Source of the DNA: Puniceicoccaceae bacterium 5H
Lineage (GTDB): Bacteria > Verrucomicrobiota > Verrucomicrobiia > Opitutales > Oceanipulchritudinaceae
Direction of reading: 5' to 3'
NCBI GenBank assembly: GCA_009772895.1
Contig: WOUP01000003.1
Span: forward strand, 186,001 to 250,000
DNA length: 64,000 bases
Of the stretch, positions 35,848 through 45,115 are shown piece after piece. The position numbers were made by a program, and so were the translations under genes. The notes below the pieces were generated by a model that was given only the letters and a program-made list of their open reading frames with translations, ran no database searches and had not been told where the DNA came from. Positions within the stretch are counted from its first letter, which is position 1, and each line of letters opens with the position of its first letter.

Positions 35848-36612
35848 ATGGGACTTTTGACCGGAAAAAAGGCGCTCGTGACGGCGGGCGGCCAAGGCAT
35901 CGGACTCTCCATCACGCGTCACCTGCTGGAAGCCGGCTGCGATGTGGCGGTGCATTATTTCTCCAGCCAGGTGGATCTGGCAGAACTCCGTGCGGCCTCG
36001 CCGCGGGAAGACGTCAAACTTGTCAGCGTGCAGGCCGACTTGTGCCACCGCGAAGAGGCGCAGGCCTGCGTCCAGCAATGCCTCGAGCAACTGGGCGGCC
36101 TGGACATCCTGATCAACAACGCCGGCTCGCTCATCGGGCGTCGCCGCCTGGAAGAGCTGGAAGCCGAGTTCTGGCAGCGCTCTTTCGACCTCAACGTGTC
36201 GTCGCTCAACTGGATCACTCAGGCGGCCCTACCTGCGCTCCGCCGGGCTGTGGACGGCGCGAGCATCGTCAATCTGGCCTCACTGGCCGGGCGCAAAGGT
36301 GGCCACCCGGGTTCGCTCGCCTATTCGACCATGAAGGGGGCGGTGCTGACGTATAGCCGTGCCCTGGCCAACGAGCTGGGGCCGGACGGGATTCGCGTCA
36401 ACGCCATCGCTCCGGGGTTGATCCTAGGCACCAGCTTCCACAATACCCACACGACGGAGGAATCCGCGCGGGCCACCATTGCGGGGATTCCGCTGGCGCG
36501 GGCGGGCAGCCCCGACGACGTGGCGCGAGCGGTCCGCTTCCTGGCCAGTGAATATGATGGCTTTATCTCGGGTGCGACCATAGACATCAATGGTGGTGTC
36601 TATGCCTGCTGA
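35848..36612 (+). CDS. SDR-family oxidoreductase, candidate DEH reductase
   Basis: A 254-residue classical SDR. The cofactor motif is TAGGQGIGLSITRHL, followed by NNAGS, the catalytic Ser (NLASLAG) and Tyr-x3-Lys (YSTMK), and the C-terminal SGATIDINGG. It is divergent from the PL6-type lyase and overlaps gluconokinase by 11 bases. Alginate-degrading bacteria need an SDR that reduces 4-deoxy-L-erythro-5-hexoseulose uronate to KDG; position makes this the best candidate in the window. The SDR at 18.6 kb is the competitor. Gluconate 5-dehydrogenase is another reading, given the neighbouring gluconokinase. Confidence 0.82.
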   Translation: MGLLTGKKALVTAGGQGIGLSITRHLLEAGCDVAVHYFSSQVDLAELRAASPREDVKLVSVQADLCHREEAQACVQQCLEQLGGLDILINNAGSLIGRRRLEELEAEFWQRSFDLNVSSLNWITQAALPALRRAVDGASIVNLASLAGRKGGHPGSLAYSTMKGAVLTYSRALANELGPDGIRVNAIAPGLILGTSFHNTHTTEESARATIAGIPLARAGSPDDVARAVRFLASEYDGFISGATIDINGGVYAC

Positions 36613-37129
36613 CAGTTCGATCGAAGGCCCGCTTACGCTGCTCGTCATGGGCGTTTCGGGCTCCGGCAAGAGCACGATCGCTCGCCTGTTGGCGCAACGC
36701 CTGGGCGGCGAATACCTCGATGCCGACGATTTTCATCCGCCGGTGAATGTCGAGAAGATGCGGGCGGGCACGCCCTTGACCGATGCGGACCGCTGGCCGT
36801 GGTTGCAACGCCTGAACCAGGAGTTGCGGCAGCGCGAAAAAGCGGGGCAGATCGTGGCGATCGCCTGCAGTGCCCTCAAGGCGAGCTATCGCGACTGTTT
36901 GCTCGGTGGCCTGGCCTGCAGGGCGATTATAGCGCTCGATGGTTCGCGCGAGCTGTTGAGCCGGCGCATGTCGGATCGGCAGGACCACTTTATGCCGACG
37001 AGCCTGCTCGACAGTCAGTTGGCGACGCTGGAATGCCCGGAGGACGCCTTGACGGTGTCGATCGAGGGCACGCCCGATACGATTGTGACGCAGGTGCTGG
37101 AGGGCTTGCCGGCCCACTTGAAGCATTAA
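36602..37129 (+). CDS. gntK: Gluconokinase
   Basis: A 175-residue GntK-family P-loop kinase that forms 6-phosphogluconate. The Walker A motif is MGVSGSGKSTIARLL, followed by the family signature LDADDFHPPVNVEKMRAGTPL and then DRWPWLQRL. The start at 36602 leaves an 11-base overlap with the SDR; an alternative ATG at 36590 would add four residues. Coupled translation with the SDR suggests the pair handles gluconate or a keto-gluconate made during sugar-acid breakdown. Confidence 0.93.
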   Translation: MPADSSIEGPLTLLVMGVSGSGKSTIARLLAQRLGGEYLDADDFHPPVNVEKMRAGTPLTDADRWPWLQRLNQELRQREKAGQIVAIACSALKASYRDCLLGGLACRAIIALDGSRELLSRRMSDRQDHFMPTSLLDSQLATLECPEDALTVSIEGTPDTIVTQVLEGLPAHLKH

Positions 37130-37163
37130 AAAAACAGGCGCCCGACCGATCGTCGAGCGCCTG
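37128..37163 (-). terminator. Terminator of the mannose-6-phosphate isomerase gene
   Basis: A 12-base stem with one mismatch (37135-37146 with 37152-37163) is preceded by seven A residues (37128-37134) that overlap the gluconokinase stop. On the minus strand it is a stem plus U7, 62 bases past the manA stop. Confidence 0.8.
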
Positions 37164-37224
37164 AATTCCCTATTATTTCCTATCTACCTATCACTATAAA
37201 GAGTGGTGGGGCAGGGCCCCGTTC

Positions 37225-38301
37225 TTACGGGAGCGGCGGCAGGCATTCGAGCATATGCAGGGGCTCGGCGCCTGTGGGCACCAGTTCGAAACCCGCACTG
37301 CTGGCCGGAATGAAGAATCGCTGAAACGGTGCGAGCTGGAAGCTGTGCCGCGGCGTCTTCAAGACCGCTTTTCCGGAGGTCACGATGCCGATGAAGGCCT
37401 CGTCGACACTACGACGCGAAGGGCCTCGGTAGACGCTCTGCTGCACGCGGTAGCAGGGCGTGACATCCGGCCCGATCAGCGCAAACAACTCCCCGTCGCC
37501 CTCCCATGGCCGAACGGGCTGAGGCTGGAATGAGTAGCGCTCGCGTACCGCGTCTACCGAGACCGCGTCGTAGTTGAAAACATCGAGGCAGAAGTCGAGC
37601 CCGCGTCCCATGAAGCGGGCGGACTCAGGCAAGACGTAGCCCGCCTTTTCAAATTCGAAGCGCACCGCGAGGTCGGAGGGCTCCATGATCTCGACCATCA
37701 TGATGCCTTCGCCGATCGCATGCGGGAAGCCGCCCGGGATGAAGAACGTATCGCCCGGCTTGACGGGGATGCGCTCAAAGCAGGCTTCCAGTGCATCCAG
37801 ATCCTGCTCTTCGATCATGCGCTTCAGCTCTGCCCGGCTGGGCGGATGCTGAAACCCGAGATAGATGTAGGGATCCTGCACCTCGGGGCGGATCGAGAGG
37901 ATGTGGTAGGCCTCGGCCTTGCCCGAAGGCCCCAGGCCGTGGGCGCGGGCAAACTCGGCCGTGGGGTGCGCCTGGAAGTGGAGGCGCACCGCCGCGTCGA
38001 GCAGCTTTACCAGCACCTGGGGTTCGGGGCCGTAACGTTGGACATGGGCCGCTCCCAGCCACGCCTCCGCATTCGCCTTCAGCAGGTCGCGGAAGTAGGT
38101 CGCCTGGCCCTCGGCTTCCACGCGCGCCAATCCCTCGTCGTCCCGGGTGGGGTGGGGGTTGATGGCGCGGGTGGTCGAGGCGAGCCAGTCTTCGGGCCAG
38201 TGGTCGTCCTTGGGCGCTTCGCGGCCCTCCAGGCGGTCGAGTTCACGACCGCCCGGATAGGTCCGCCAGACGCGATTGGGCAAGAGCGGGACAATATCCA
38301 T
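37225..38301 (-). CDS. manA: Class I mannose-6-phosphate isomerase-like protein
   Basis: A 358-residue class I phosphomannose isomerase that interconverts mannose 6-phosphate and fructose 6-phosphate. Zinc-ligand regions are LHFQAHPTAEF, AEAYHILSI and FFIPGGFPHAIGEG. The C-terminal cupin part (SGKAVLKTPRHSFQL) is complete. It lies 21 bases behind the SSS symporter on the same strand, so import and isomerisation may be co-ordinated. A mannose-type sugar, or a uronate acted on by a ManA relative, is possible. Confidence 0.87.
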   Translation of the reverse strand: MDIVPLLPNRVWRTYPGGRELDRLEGREAPKDDHWPEDWLASTTRAINPHPTRDDEGLARVEAEGQATYFRDLLKANAEAWLGAAHVQRYGPEPQVLVKLLDAAVRLHFQAHPTAEFARAHGLGPSGKAEAYHILSIRPEVQDPYIYLGFQHPPSRAELKRMIEEQDLDALEACFERIPVKPGDTFFIPGGFPHAIGEGIMMVEIMEPSDLAVRFEFEKAGYVLPESARFMGRGLDFCLDVFNYDAVSVDAVRERYSFQPQPVRPWEGDGELFALIGPDVTPCYRVQQSVYRGPSRRSVDEAFIGIVTSGKAVLKTPRHSFQLAPFQRFFIPASSAGFELVPTGAEPLHMLECLPPLP

Positions 38302-38322
38302 CGTCGAGCGAGGTCAAGGGGT

Positions 38323-40107
38323 TCAGCCGCCGCGCGCCTGGCGTCGGGCTTCCCGGCGCTGCTGCATGGCTTCCTTGTTGTAGGCCCAGTAGAGCAGGTA
38401 ACCGAGGCCCATTAGCACGCTGCCGCAGCCGATGAAGGCGATGCGTCCGCCGATCGGGTTGGGGATCAGGCAAAGCAGGAGGATGAAGAGGCCGTAGCTG
38501 CCGGCGAGCGTGCCCAGCACCTTGCCCTGGCGACCGTCGAGGCTGACCTTGTGCTCCGTGGGCAGCACGGGCGTGGCGAGGTTTTCCTGGTAGGTGCGGC
38601 GCTCTTCGGCGCGGGCACCCGAGTGCTCCTTGTAGAAGGTCTTGGTGAAGAGGAACCAGGCCGGCAGGATGGTGCAGCTGAGCAGGATGCCCTGCATCGC
38701 GTCCCAGTCGTTGATCTCACGCAGGGAAAGCCCGAGGTTGTAGGTCTCGTCCCAGAAGCTCGCATTGAAGTGGTAGCGGGCGAAGTAGCTGATGACGAGG
38801 CCGATGACCACCGTGGTCCAGCCGGACCAGTCTGGAGTCTTGTGCACGACCACCATCATGATGAGGGGCACCGTCACCGGCAGGGCCACGAGCGAGCCGA
38901 ATTGCAGCATGATGTCGAACAGGCCGAGCGTCTTCAGGCTGCTGAAGAACAGGCCGGCGCCGATCACGCAGAGGCCGAGGATGATCGTCACCGTCTTGCT
39001 CACCAGCATCTGCTCCTTTTCGGAGGCTTCCGGGCGCAGCAGGCTGAGGTAGAAGTTCTTGACGAAGATGCCGGCGTTGCGGTTCAGGCCGCTGTCCATC
39101 GAAGAGATGGTGGCGGCAAACATACCCGCGATCAGCAGGCCGATCATGCCGGCCGGCAGGGTGTCGATGGCCATCTTGACGTATGAGGCTTCCGAGGCGC
39201 GCTCGCCGAGTTGCGGGAATACCTGCGCGAGGTCCGGGTAATAGATGGCGCAGACCATCGGCGGAATGAACCACAGAATAGGCCCGAAAATGAAGAGCAT
39301 CGAGGCCATGAGGCCGGCCAGGCGTGCGTTGCGCGAATCCTTGGCGTTGAGGTAGCGCGAGGCTTCCATGATGTTGTTGGTCGACGCGAATTGCTTCACG
39401 AAGATCAGAATCATCCAGCTGATGGCGATGAGCGGGTAATTGACGTCGTTGCCGAGGAAAATGTTCTCCGCCGGGAATTGTTCGATGAGATTCACCGGCC
39501 CACCGACCTTGATCAGGGAGAATACGGCCGTCGTCACGGCAATCATCATGAGGATCAGCGTCTGCATGAAGTCGGACGAAACAACCGCCCAGGAGCCGCC
39601 GATCGTGGAGTTGAAGAGCACGATCAGGCCAGTGACGATGATGGTCGTCTGCAGATCGAATCCGAACACGGTGGCGAGGAAGACGGCGAGGCCGTTGAGC
39701 CAGATGCCCGCGTAGGCGATGTTCGTCGGCAGGAAAATCCAGGTGAAGAACTGCTCGTTGGCCCGTCCGAGGCGCTGCCGCACGGCCTGGATCGGCGTAA
39801 TGACGCGCAACTGCCGGAACTTGGGCGCGAAGTAGAGGTAATTGATGAAAAACCCGAGCGCGTTGGCAAAGAAGATCGTGAGGATGATCGGGCCGTTGCT
39901 ATAGGCGTGACTGGCCGCGCCCGTGAAGCTCCAGGCGCTGAATTGCGTCATGAAGGCGGTCGCGCCGGTCATCCACCAGAGCATTTGGCCGCTGCCGCGG
40001 AAGTAGTCGCTGGTGTCCGACACGAATTTCCGCGAGATCACGCCGATCGACGCCAGAAAACCGAAGTAGAAGATCACCACGAACAAGTCGTAGAAGCTGA
40101 TTCTCAT
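38323..40107 (-). CDS. SSS-family sodium:solute symporter
   Basis: A 594-residue sodium:solute symporter with about 13-14 membrane helices. The N-terminal repeat holds the typical MLWWMTGATAFMTQFSAWSF. Helical segments around residues 180-200 and 430-450 form the inverted-repeat core, and the protein ends with a basic tail (KEAMQQRREARRQARGG). SSS proteins often carry alginate monomers or other uronates in marine bacteria; specificity cannot be read from sequence. It is divergent from a LacI regulator and is preceded by a copy of the shared 14-base motif at 40157-40170. Confidence 0.88.
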   Translation of the reverse strand: MRISFYDLFVVIFYFGFLASIGVISRKFVSDTSDYFRGSGQMLWWMTGATAFMTQFSAWSFTGAASHAYSNGPIILTIFFANALGFFINYLYFAPKFRQLRVITPIQAVRQRLGRANEQFFTWIFLPTNIAYAGIWLNGLAVFLATVFGFDLQTTIIVTGLIVLFNSTIGGSWAVVSSDFMQTLILMMIAVTTAVFSLIKVGGPVNLIEQFPAENIFLGNDVNYPLIAISWMILIFVKQFASTNNIMEASRYLNAKDSRNARLAGLMASMLFIFGPILWFIPPMVCAIYYPDLAQVFPQLGERASEASYVKMAIDTLPAGMIGLLIAGMFAATISSMDSGLNRNAGIFVKNFYLSLLRPEASEKEQMLVSKTVTIILGLCVIGAGLFFSSLKTLGLFDIMLQFGSLVALPVTVPLIMMVVVHKTPDWSGWTTVVIGLVISYFARYHFNASFWDETYNLGLSLREINDWDAMQGILLSCTILPAWFLFTKTFYKEHSGARAEERRTYQENLATPVLPTEHKVSLDGRQGKVLGTLAGSYGLFILLLCLIPNPIGGRIAFIGCGSVLMGLGYLLYWAYNKEAMQQRREARRQARGG

Positions 40108-40156
40108 GTTGTTTGGGGGAAGGGTACGGAGTGGAAACGCTATTTCGCTAAAACGT

Positions 40157-40170
40157 CTAATTTTTATTGG
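40157..40170 (-). promoter_or_regulatory. Shared motif YYAATAARWATYAG, copy before the SSS symporter
   Basis: On the minus strand this reads CCAATAAAAATTAG, 49 bases before the symporter start and pointing toward it. It differs from the TonB-receptor copy at one position. It lies in the divergent gap with the LacI gene, where a weaker half-match, CTAATAAAGAT, starts at 40261 on the + strand. Confidence 0.55.
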
Positions 40171-40315
40171 AAGCCTTCAACAACTATCAACTGAAAAACG
40201 CCCGAGCGTGTGAAAATTCGCTCCTTACTGCGTGAAAGAGAAGAAAATAAACCTGATAAACTAATAAAGATGTATTGCGGTTTTCTGAGTATTTGGTCTT
40301 TCTTGGATGATAAGA

Positions 40316-41389
40316 ATGTCGAAGAAGCGGATCAGCCAGACAGAGATCGCCCGCCAGTTGGGAGTGTCCCAGACCCTCGTTTCCATGGCCTTGAACGGCC
40401 GTACCAGCGAGGTGGCGAAGGCCACGTATGACCGCATCTGGGCGTTTGCGGTCGAGCACGGCTATTCCCCACGCGGGATGAAGCTGAAAAGCCTCGGCGA
40501 GGCGCAGCCGGAGGCCTTTACGGTCGGATACCTGCTGCGGAGCCCGATCCGGATGGCGACGAAGAGTAACTTCTTCAGCCACGTGACCCAGGGCATGCAC
40601 GAGTATCTTAGCCAAAAGGGGCTCAAAATGACCTTTCTGGGCTCCGAGAGCGACTATACGCCAGAGAATTTTCCCGTGCGCGATGGATTCGTCCGTTATT
40701 TGGAAGGGGTTGCGATCCTGGGGCAGGTGCACCCGGAGTTTCTCGACCTGGTGTGCGGCCTGAAGAAGCCGGTTGTGATGGTCAGCGCCCGGGCTCCCGG
40801 CATTTGCCACAGCGTGAACTCCAACGAGCGCCAGGCGGCGGACCTGATCGTGGGTCACCTTTACGACCTCGGCCACCGCGAGTTTGCCTTCTTTTCTTCA
40901 CGCGCCACGCCCGGCCGTCACAGCGAGCGCTACGATGCCGTGGTAGCCGCCCTGCGCGCACGTGGGCTGAGCTTGAGGCCCGAAAACGTCATGCTGGAAG
41001 ATGAGGCGGAGCGCCGTTACGGCTATCAGGCGGCGGAAAAGATGCTCGCCCGCTCTTCCACGCAATGGCCGACGGCCTGGATTTTTCAGAACGGCCTCAT
41101 GGCGCGCGGTTCCGTCAGTCGCCTGTTTCAGGCGCAGGTGCGCCTCGGGGCCGACGTCAGCGTGGCGGCTTTTGACCGCACACGGGTGATGGACGACGAA
41201 ATTCCGGGCATTACGGGCGCCGCCGCCCGACCGGAAGACCTGGGCCGCGAAGCCGCCCGGATCCTCTTCGAGTCTGCCCGGGACGAGGACCAGGCCTATA
41301 CCTTTACCGACATGGTATTGCCGGCAGAGCTCTCTGTCCGGGAGACGACCGGAGCCCCGGCCACAGCGCGCAAGTTGAACGCGCAATAA
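40316..41389 (+). CDS. LacI-family transcriptional regulator
   Basis: A 357-residue LacI/GalR regulator. The N-terminal helix-turn-helix is ISQTEIARQLGVSQTLVSMALNG, with the usual hinge helix about residues 45-60, and then a periplasmic-binding-like sensor domain (LIVGHLYDLGHREFAFFSS; SVAAFDRTRV). A GGAT stretch sits about eight bases before the start at 40316; an in-frame ATG at 40307 would add three residues. It is divergent from the SSS symporter and 179 bases before the TonB receptor, so it likely controls the polysaccharide region, possibly through the shared motif. Confidence 0.92.
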   Translation: MSKKRISQTEIARQLGVSQTLVSMALNGRTSEVAKATYDRIWAFAVEHGYSPRGMKLKSLGEAQPEAFTVGYLLRSPIRMATKSNFFSHVTQGMHEYLSQKGLKMTFLGSESDYTPENFPVRDGFVRYLEGVAILGQVHPEFLDLVCGLKKPVVMVSARAPGICHSVNSNERQAADLIVGHLYDLGHREFAFFSSRATPGRHSERYDAVVAALRARGLSLRPENVMLEDEAERRYGYQAAEKMLARSSTQWPTAWIFQNGLMARGSVSRLFQAQVRLGADVSVAAFDRTRVMDDEIPGITGAAARPEDLGREAARILFESARDEDQAYTFTDMVLPAELSVRETTGAPATARKLNAQ

Positions 41390-41402
41390 TTAGCCCGTTA
41401 TT

Positions 41403-41423
41403 AGCCCTAATCAGGGCTTTTTT
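41403..41423 (+). terminator. Terminator of the LacI gene
   Basis: AGCCCT (41403-41408) pairs with AGGGCT (41413-41418) around AATC, followed by six T residues from 41418. It lies 14 bases past the lacI stop. Confidence 0.85.
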
Positions 41424-41466
41424 CAGTTTTTAGAGCTAATTTTCATTGACTGGATTCTTTTAGGGC

Positions 41467-41480
41467 CAATAAATATTAGC
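41467..41480 (+). promoter_or_regulatory. Shared motif YYAATAARWATYAG, copy before the TonB receptor
   Basis: Because the upstream bases are GGG then CCAATAAATATTAG, I place the core at 41466-41479 or 41467-41480 depending on the first Y. It is about 89 bases before the receptor start, just downstream of a TTGACT that could be a -35 (41446-41451), and it runs into the palindrome at 41474. Confidence 0.55.
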
Positions 41481-41495
41481 AGCTTCCTGCTAATA
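41474..41495. promoter_or_regulatory. Perfect palindrome before the TonB receptor, candidate LacI operator
   Basis: TATTAGCAG (41474-41482) and CTGCTAATA (41487-41495) form a perfect inverted repeat with 9-base arms around CTTC. It overlaps the 3' half of the shared motif. The symmetry and the adjacent LacI gene suggest a repressor site. Confidence 0.5.
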
Positions 41496-41568
41496 CCGAG
41501 AGCGAACGACCCCTCCCTGTTAGATGTTCCTTCGGTCCAATTGCACCCCCAAACGACTCCTACTCTGA

Positions 41569-44500
41569 ATGAAAATTAGTGTTGTCCCCCCTGCACGGTG
41601 GCTACGTACCCTCGCATCCACAGGATTGGTTGCCGCCGGCCTTCTTTCCAACGCCTGGGCACAAGATTCGGAAGACGAAGAAGTCATCGAGCTGTCGCCT
41701 TTCGTCATTCAGGCCGCGGATGAAGATGGTTACCGTGCCGCCACCAGTGTTTCCGGCACGAGCTTGAATACGCGTCTGCAGGACCTGCCGATGAGCATTT
41801 CGCCGATTACGTCGCAATTCATCGACGATACCGGCGCGACCGACTTTGACTCCGCGCTCGAATATTCCTCGGGCGTCTTCACGGATGACCGCGAAGCTTC
41901 GCGTGGCTCCGGCGGTCCGAATGCCAACCGCAGCTCCTCTTCGTCCGAACGCTCGGCCTCGGCCAGTGCTCGCGGCGCCCGCTTTGCGAACGTGGTGAAC
42001 ATTCGCGGCTTCGACGTGCCTTTCCAAAACCGCGACGGTTTCCGCTCCGGCGGTCTCGTTATCGACCCGAGCGGTGACGCCATTGCCCTGGGCGGCCTGC
42101 TCGACTCCGTCAACATCGACCGGATGGAGGTCGTCAAGGGGCCGAACTCGCTGCTCTACGGCGTGGGCGTGCTCTCCGGTATCGTGAATGTGATCCCGAA
42201 GCGCCCGATGTTCGACGAGGCCTACGAGTTCTCGGCCGGCTTTGGCAGCTACGACTACTTCCGTACCACGGCGGACGCGACCGGGCCGCTCTACATGTCC
42301 GAAGATCATAAGGTTGCCTACCGCTTGCTCGGCGCCTACCAGTCGAACGCGACGTGGACCGACTGGCGACAGGACGAGACCCAGTACATGGCCGCCCAGC
42401 TCGAGTATCGCTGGAAGGACAAGATCACGATCTTCGGTGAAGTCCAATACGGCAATACCCGCCAGGAAGGCATCGGCAGCCAGTGGATTTACGACGACCT
42501 GAGCGACTCGTACGACGACCTCTGGCGCAACGAATACGACGAGCAGCACAACTACGCCCGGGAGGAAGGCGAAATCGGCCAGCTCGCGCCGATCGACTAC
42601 TCCACGGGCAACCCGCTGCACAGCACGCTCGACCAGAGTGAGCGCGGCATTGAAGGCGGCGACATGCCAGCATCCACGCGTCTGACCGGCCCCGACACCT
42701 GGGCCGAGCGCGAGGAATACAATTACCTGCTCGACCTGACCTACACGCCGATCGAAAACCTCACGTTCTCCGTCGGCACGTATTACACCGAGACGGACGC
42801 GGAAGAGTTCAACGTCGATGCGCGGATCGAAAACAACCAGATCAGCAGCATTCCGATCAACTCGATCCTGAACAACCAGCCGGACGTTTCGAGCCTCGTC
42901 TACAGCCGCCTGAACCCGGACGTCGAGAACCGCTCGAACCGTAATCTGGTGTCGCAGATGGACGACTTGAAGCTGGGTGCCTACTACTGGACCTACGAGC
43001 CCACGCACTCCGAATCGTTCCAGTGGCGCGCTCGTGCGGTGTATGACATCGAGACGCCGTTCCTGCTCGATACCAAGGCCCGTCATACCTTCCTCGTTGG
43101 CTACCACTACATCAACGACAAGGTAGACTACGTTTCGGGTAACGAAGAAGCCTTCGTGGCCTACAACCAGGCCGACCCGGAAAACGACGCCCTCCACTAC
43201 TTTGCGCCCAACGACTATTCGACCCTGCACTATGATGGTGGCCAGGTCGCGGTTGCGGGAGACGGCTATTACAACACCGATATCTTCTTCCACGGCTTTT
43301 ACGGTATCTACCACGGCCGTTTCTTCGACGACAAGCTGGGCATCATCGGCGGTATTCGCCACGACATCTACAACGCCGAGACCGCTCAATATGCGCGCGT
43401 CCCGGTGTGGGATCAAGCGGGAGATCCGCCAGCGGGCGAAGACTACGTGACGCAGGATGAGCTCGCCGCGGGTCGCTGGAGCGAAGCCGGCTACGGTTAC
43501 ATCGACAACCCGAACAACAAGACCTACGGCCTGGGCGCCTACAAGAAGAGCTTCGACGAAGACGTTGAAGAGACGACCAAGACGCTCGCGGCCAACTACC
43601 AGGTCTTGCAGGGACTGACGGTTTACGCCCTCTACTCCGAAGGTATCGCGCCGAACACCGGCCTGATCGACGGCAACAGTGAGACGATCCCGGCCGAAAG
43701 CACGGAATCGCGCGAAGCCGGTATCAAGTGGGAGATCCTCGACAACAAGCTGACCGGTAGTTTCGCCGTCTACAAGATCAAGCGTGAGAACGCGATCTGG
43801 CACTTCAGCGATGCCCCGGCTCCGAATCGCTGGCAAGGTGTGCCTGCCGAGATGCGCCCGCCAGGAATGGAAGGTGAGAGCGGTACCGAGTTCGACCCGA
43901 CGCCGGAAAACGAATACGTCATGACCTATGGGGTCGACTCCTTCTTCGTGACCGAAGAAGACCGCGAACGCGTCGCCTGGCTGCAGGACAGTGTCAACCT
44001 GATCTCCAACACGCGTCCTGACATCACGGGTGTTCCCGCCAGCACTCCTTACGTCTACCGCAATCCAGAGAACGCCTCCGAGTTCCTGCCGGCGACCGGT
44101 CTCTATACGATCGAAAACCAGAGCGGTGGCAACGCGGGCGACCGTCGCACGATCTACTTCTTCAAATACGACGATATTGATGCGGGCGGACTGCGCCCGA
44201 TCATGGAGCGCGCTTTCAACGCAACCCAGTATTCGTCCGATGTCCCGGGCTCATTCGATCCCATCCGCTACGTGCGCACTGCCACGCAGGACGGCAAGAA
44301 CACCGCCGGCAACAATCCCTCCGCCTCCCGCTCCACCAGCGCCAATGTCACGTTTGAGGACGAAGCGACTGGCTGGGACATGGAGTTGATCTACACGCCG
44401 CTGGACAACTGGGAAATCGTCTTTAACTACGCTCATACGGAACGCGAGGCCCAGGGCGCCTTCAACATGGTCGATTTCACCGACCTGACGACCGGAGAGA

Positions 44501-45081
44501 CCTATGCGGGCACCGAGTACAGCAATATCGTGCGCATCTTTGGCCGCGAAGCTTTTGGGATCGAATCCGTCGATACCGACGGAGACGGCTATGCCGACCA
44601 ATTCCTCGACCAGCATGGGGAAGAGATCAGCAGCTCGAACCCGCTCCTGCCGAGCGAAGCAGTTGGTGGCATCGACGGCCTGAGCCTCTTCTTCCAGTCC
44701 GAAGATACCGCCCGCCTCTGGACTAAATACACCTTCAAGGACGGCCCGCTGGATCGCCTCGGTTTCGGCTTCGGCGCCAAGTGGAACGGCGAAGCGCAGA
44801 CCTCGATCCCGATCGGCGGCAGCTCCCTCGGCGTCAACCGCTTTGCGACGCCCAAGGCTCCGGCCCGCTGGGAATTCGAGATGGGCGTCTACTACAGCTT
44901 CGAGGTGGGCGAGACCGATTGGCGCCTCCGCCTCAACGTGGACAACCTCCTCGATGATACCCACGACCAGGCCACCGTCACCTATATGGATGACCTGACG
45001 GGCCGCGGCGAGGTGACCAAGCGCTACGAGCAATACTACCGCCCGCGCACCGTCCGCCTCACCGCCACGATGAGCTTCTAA
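41569..45081 (+). CDS. TonB-dependent outer-membrane receptor
   Basis: A 1170-residue receptor for active uptake across the outer membrane. It has a signal peptide (about 1-31). A TonB-box-like EEVIELSPFVI is followed by the plug domain (about 50-215; SGTSLNTRLQDLPMSISPIT, MEVVKGPNSLLYGVGVLSG). The 22-strand barrel runs to the terminal Phe (RLTATMSF). It lacks the carboxypeptidase-like N-terminal domain seen in SusC proteins, so no SusD partner is expected and none is seen. The style is that of verrucomicrobial receptors. Its place between the LacI gene and lyases suggests oligouronate or a similar glycan as cargo; siderophore uptake is less likely. Confidence 0.92.
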   Translation: MKISVVPPARWLRTLASTGLVAAGLLSNAWAQDSEDEEVIELSPFVIQAADEDGYRAATSVSGTSLNTRLQDLPMSISPITSQFIDDTGATDFDSALEYSSGVFTDDREASRGSGGPNANRSSSSSERSASASARGARFANVVNIRGFDVPFQNRDGFRSGGLVIDPSGDAIALGGLLDSVNIDRMEVVKGPNSLLYGVGVLSGIVNVIPKRPMFDEAYEFSAGFGSYDYFRTTADATGPLYMSEDHKVAYRLLGAYQSNATWTDWRQDETQYMAAQLEYRWKDKITIFGEVQYGNTRQEGIGSQWIYDDLSDSYDDLWRNEYDEQHNYAREEGEIGQLAPIDYSTGNPLHSTLDQSERGIEGGDMPASTRLTGPDTWAEREEYNYLLDLTYTPIENLTFSVGTYYTETDAEEFNVDARIENNQISSIPINSILNNQPDVSSLVYSRLNPDVENRSNRNLVSQMDDLKLGAYYWTYEPTHSESFQWRARAVYDIETPFLLDTKARHTFLVGYHYINDKVDYVSGNEEAFVAYNQADPENDALHYFAPNDYSTLHYDGGQVAVAGDGYYNTDIFFHGFYGIYHGRFFDDKLGIIGGIRHDIYNAETAQYARVPVWDQAGDPPAGEDYVTQDELAAGRWSEAGYGYIDNPNNKTYGLGAYKKSFDEDVEETTKTLAANYQVLQGLTVYALYSEGIAPNTGLIDGNSETIPAESTESREAGIKWEILDNKLTGSFAVYKIKRENAIWHFSDAPAPNRWQGVPAEMRPPGMEGESGTEFDPTPENEYVMTYGVDSFFVTEEDRERVAWLQDSVNLISNTRPDITGVPASTPYVYRNPENASEFLPATGLYTIENQSGGNAGDRRTIYFFKYDDIDAGGLRPIMERAFNATQYSSDVPGSFDPIRYVRTATQDGKNTAGNNPSASRSTSANVTFEDEATGWDMELIYTPLDNWEIVFNYAHTEREAQGAFNMVDFTDLTTGETYAGTEYSNIVRIFGREAFGIESVDTDGDGYADQFLDQHGEEISSSNPLLPSEAVGGIDGLSLFFQSEDTARLWTKYTFKDGPLDRLGFGFGAKWNGEAQTSIPIGGSSLGVNRFATPKAPARWEFEMGVYYSFEVGETDWRLRLNVDNLLDDTHDQATVTYMDDLTGRGEVTKRYEQYYRPRTVRLTATMSF

Positions 45082-45115
45082 TCACTACGATCAAACACCC
45101 TCCCATACGAAAGAT

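Noticed and set aside
40203-40223. GAGCG...CGCTC repeat in the symporter-lacI gap as an operator
   Set aside because: Arms of only five bases with a ten-base spacer are expected by chance; the nearby shared motif is the stronger candidate.
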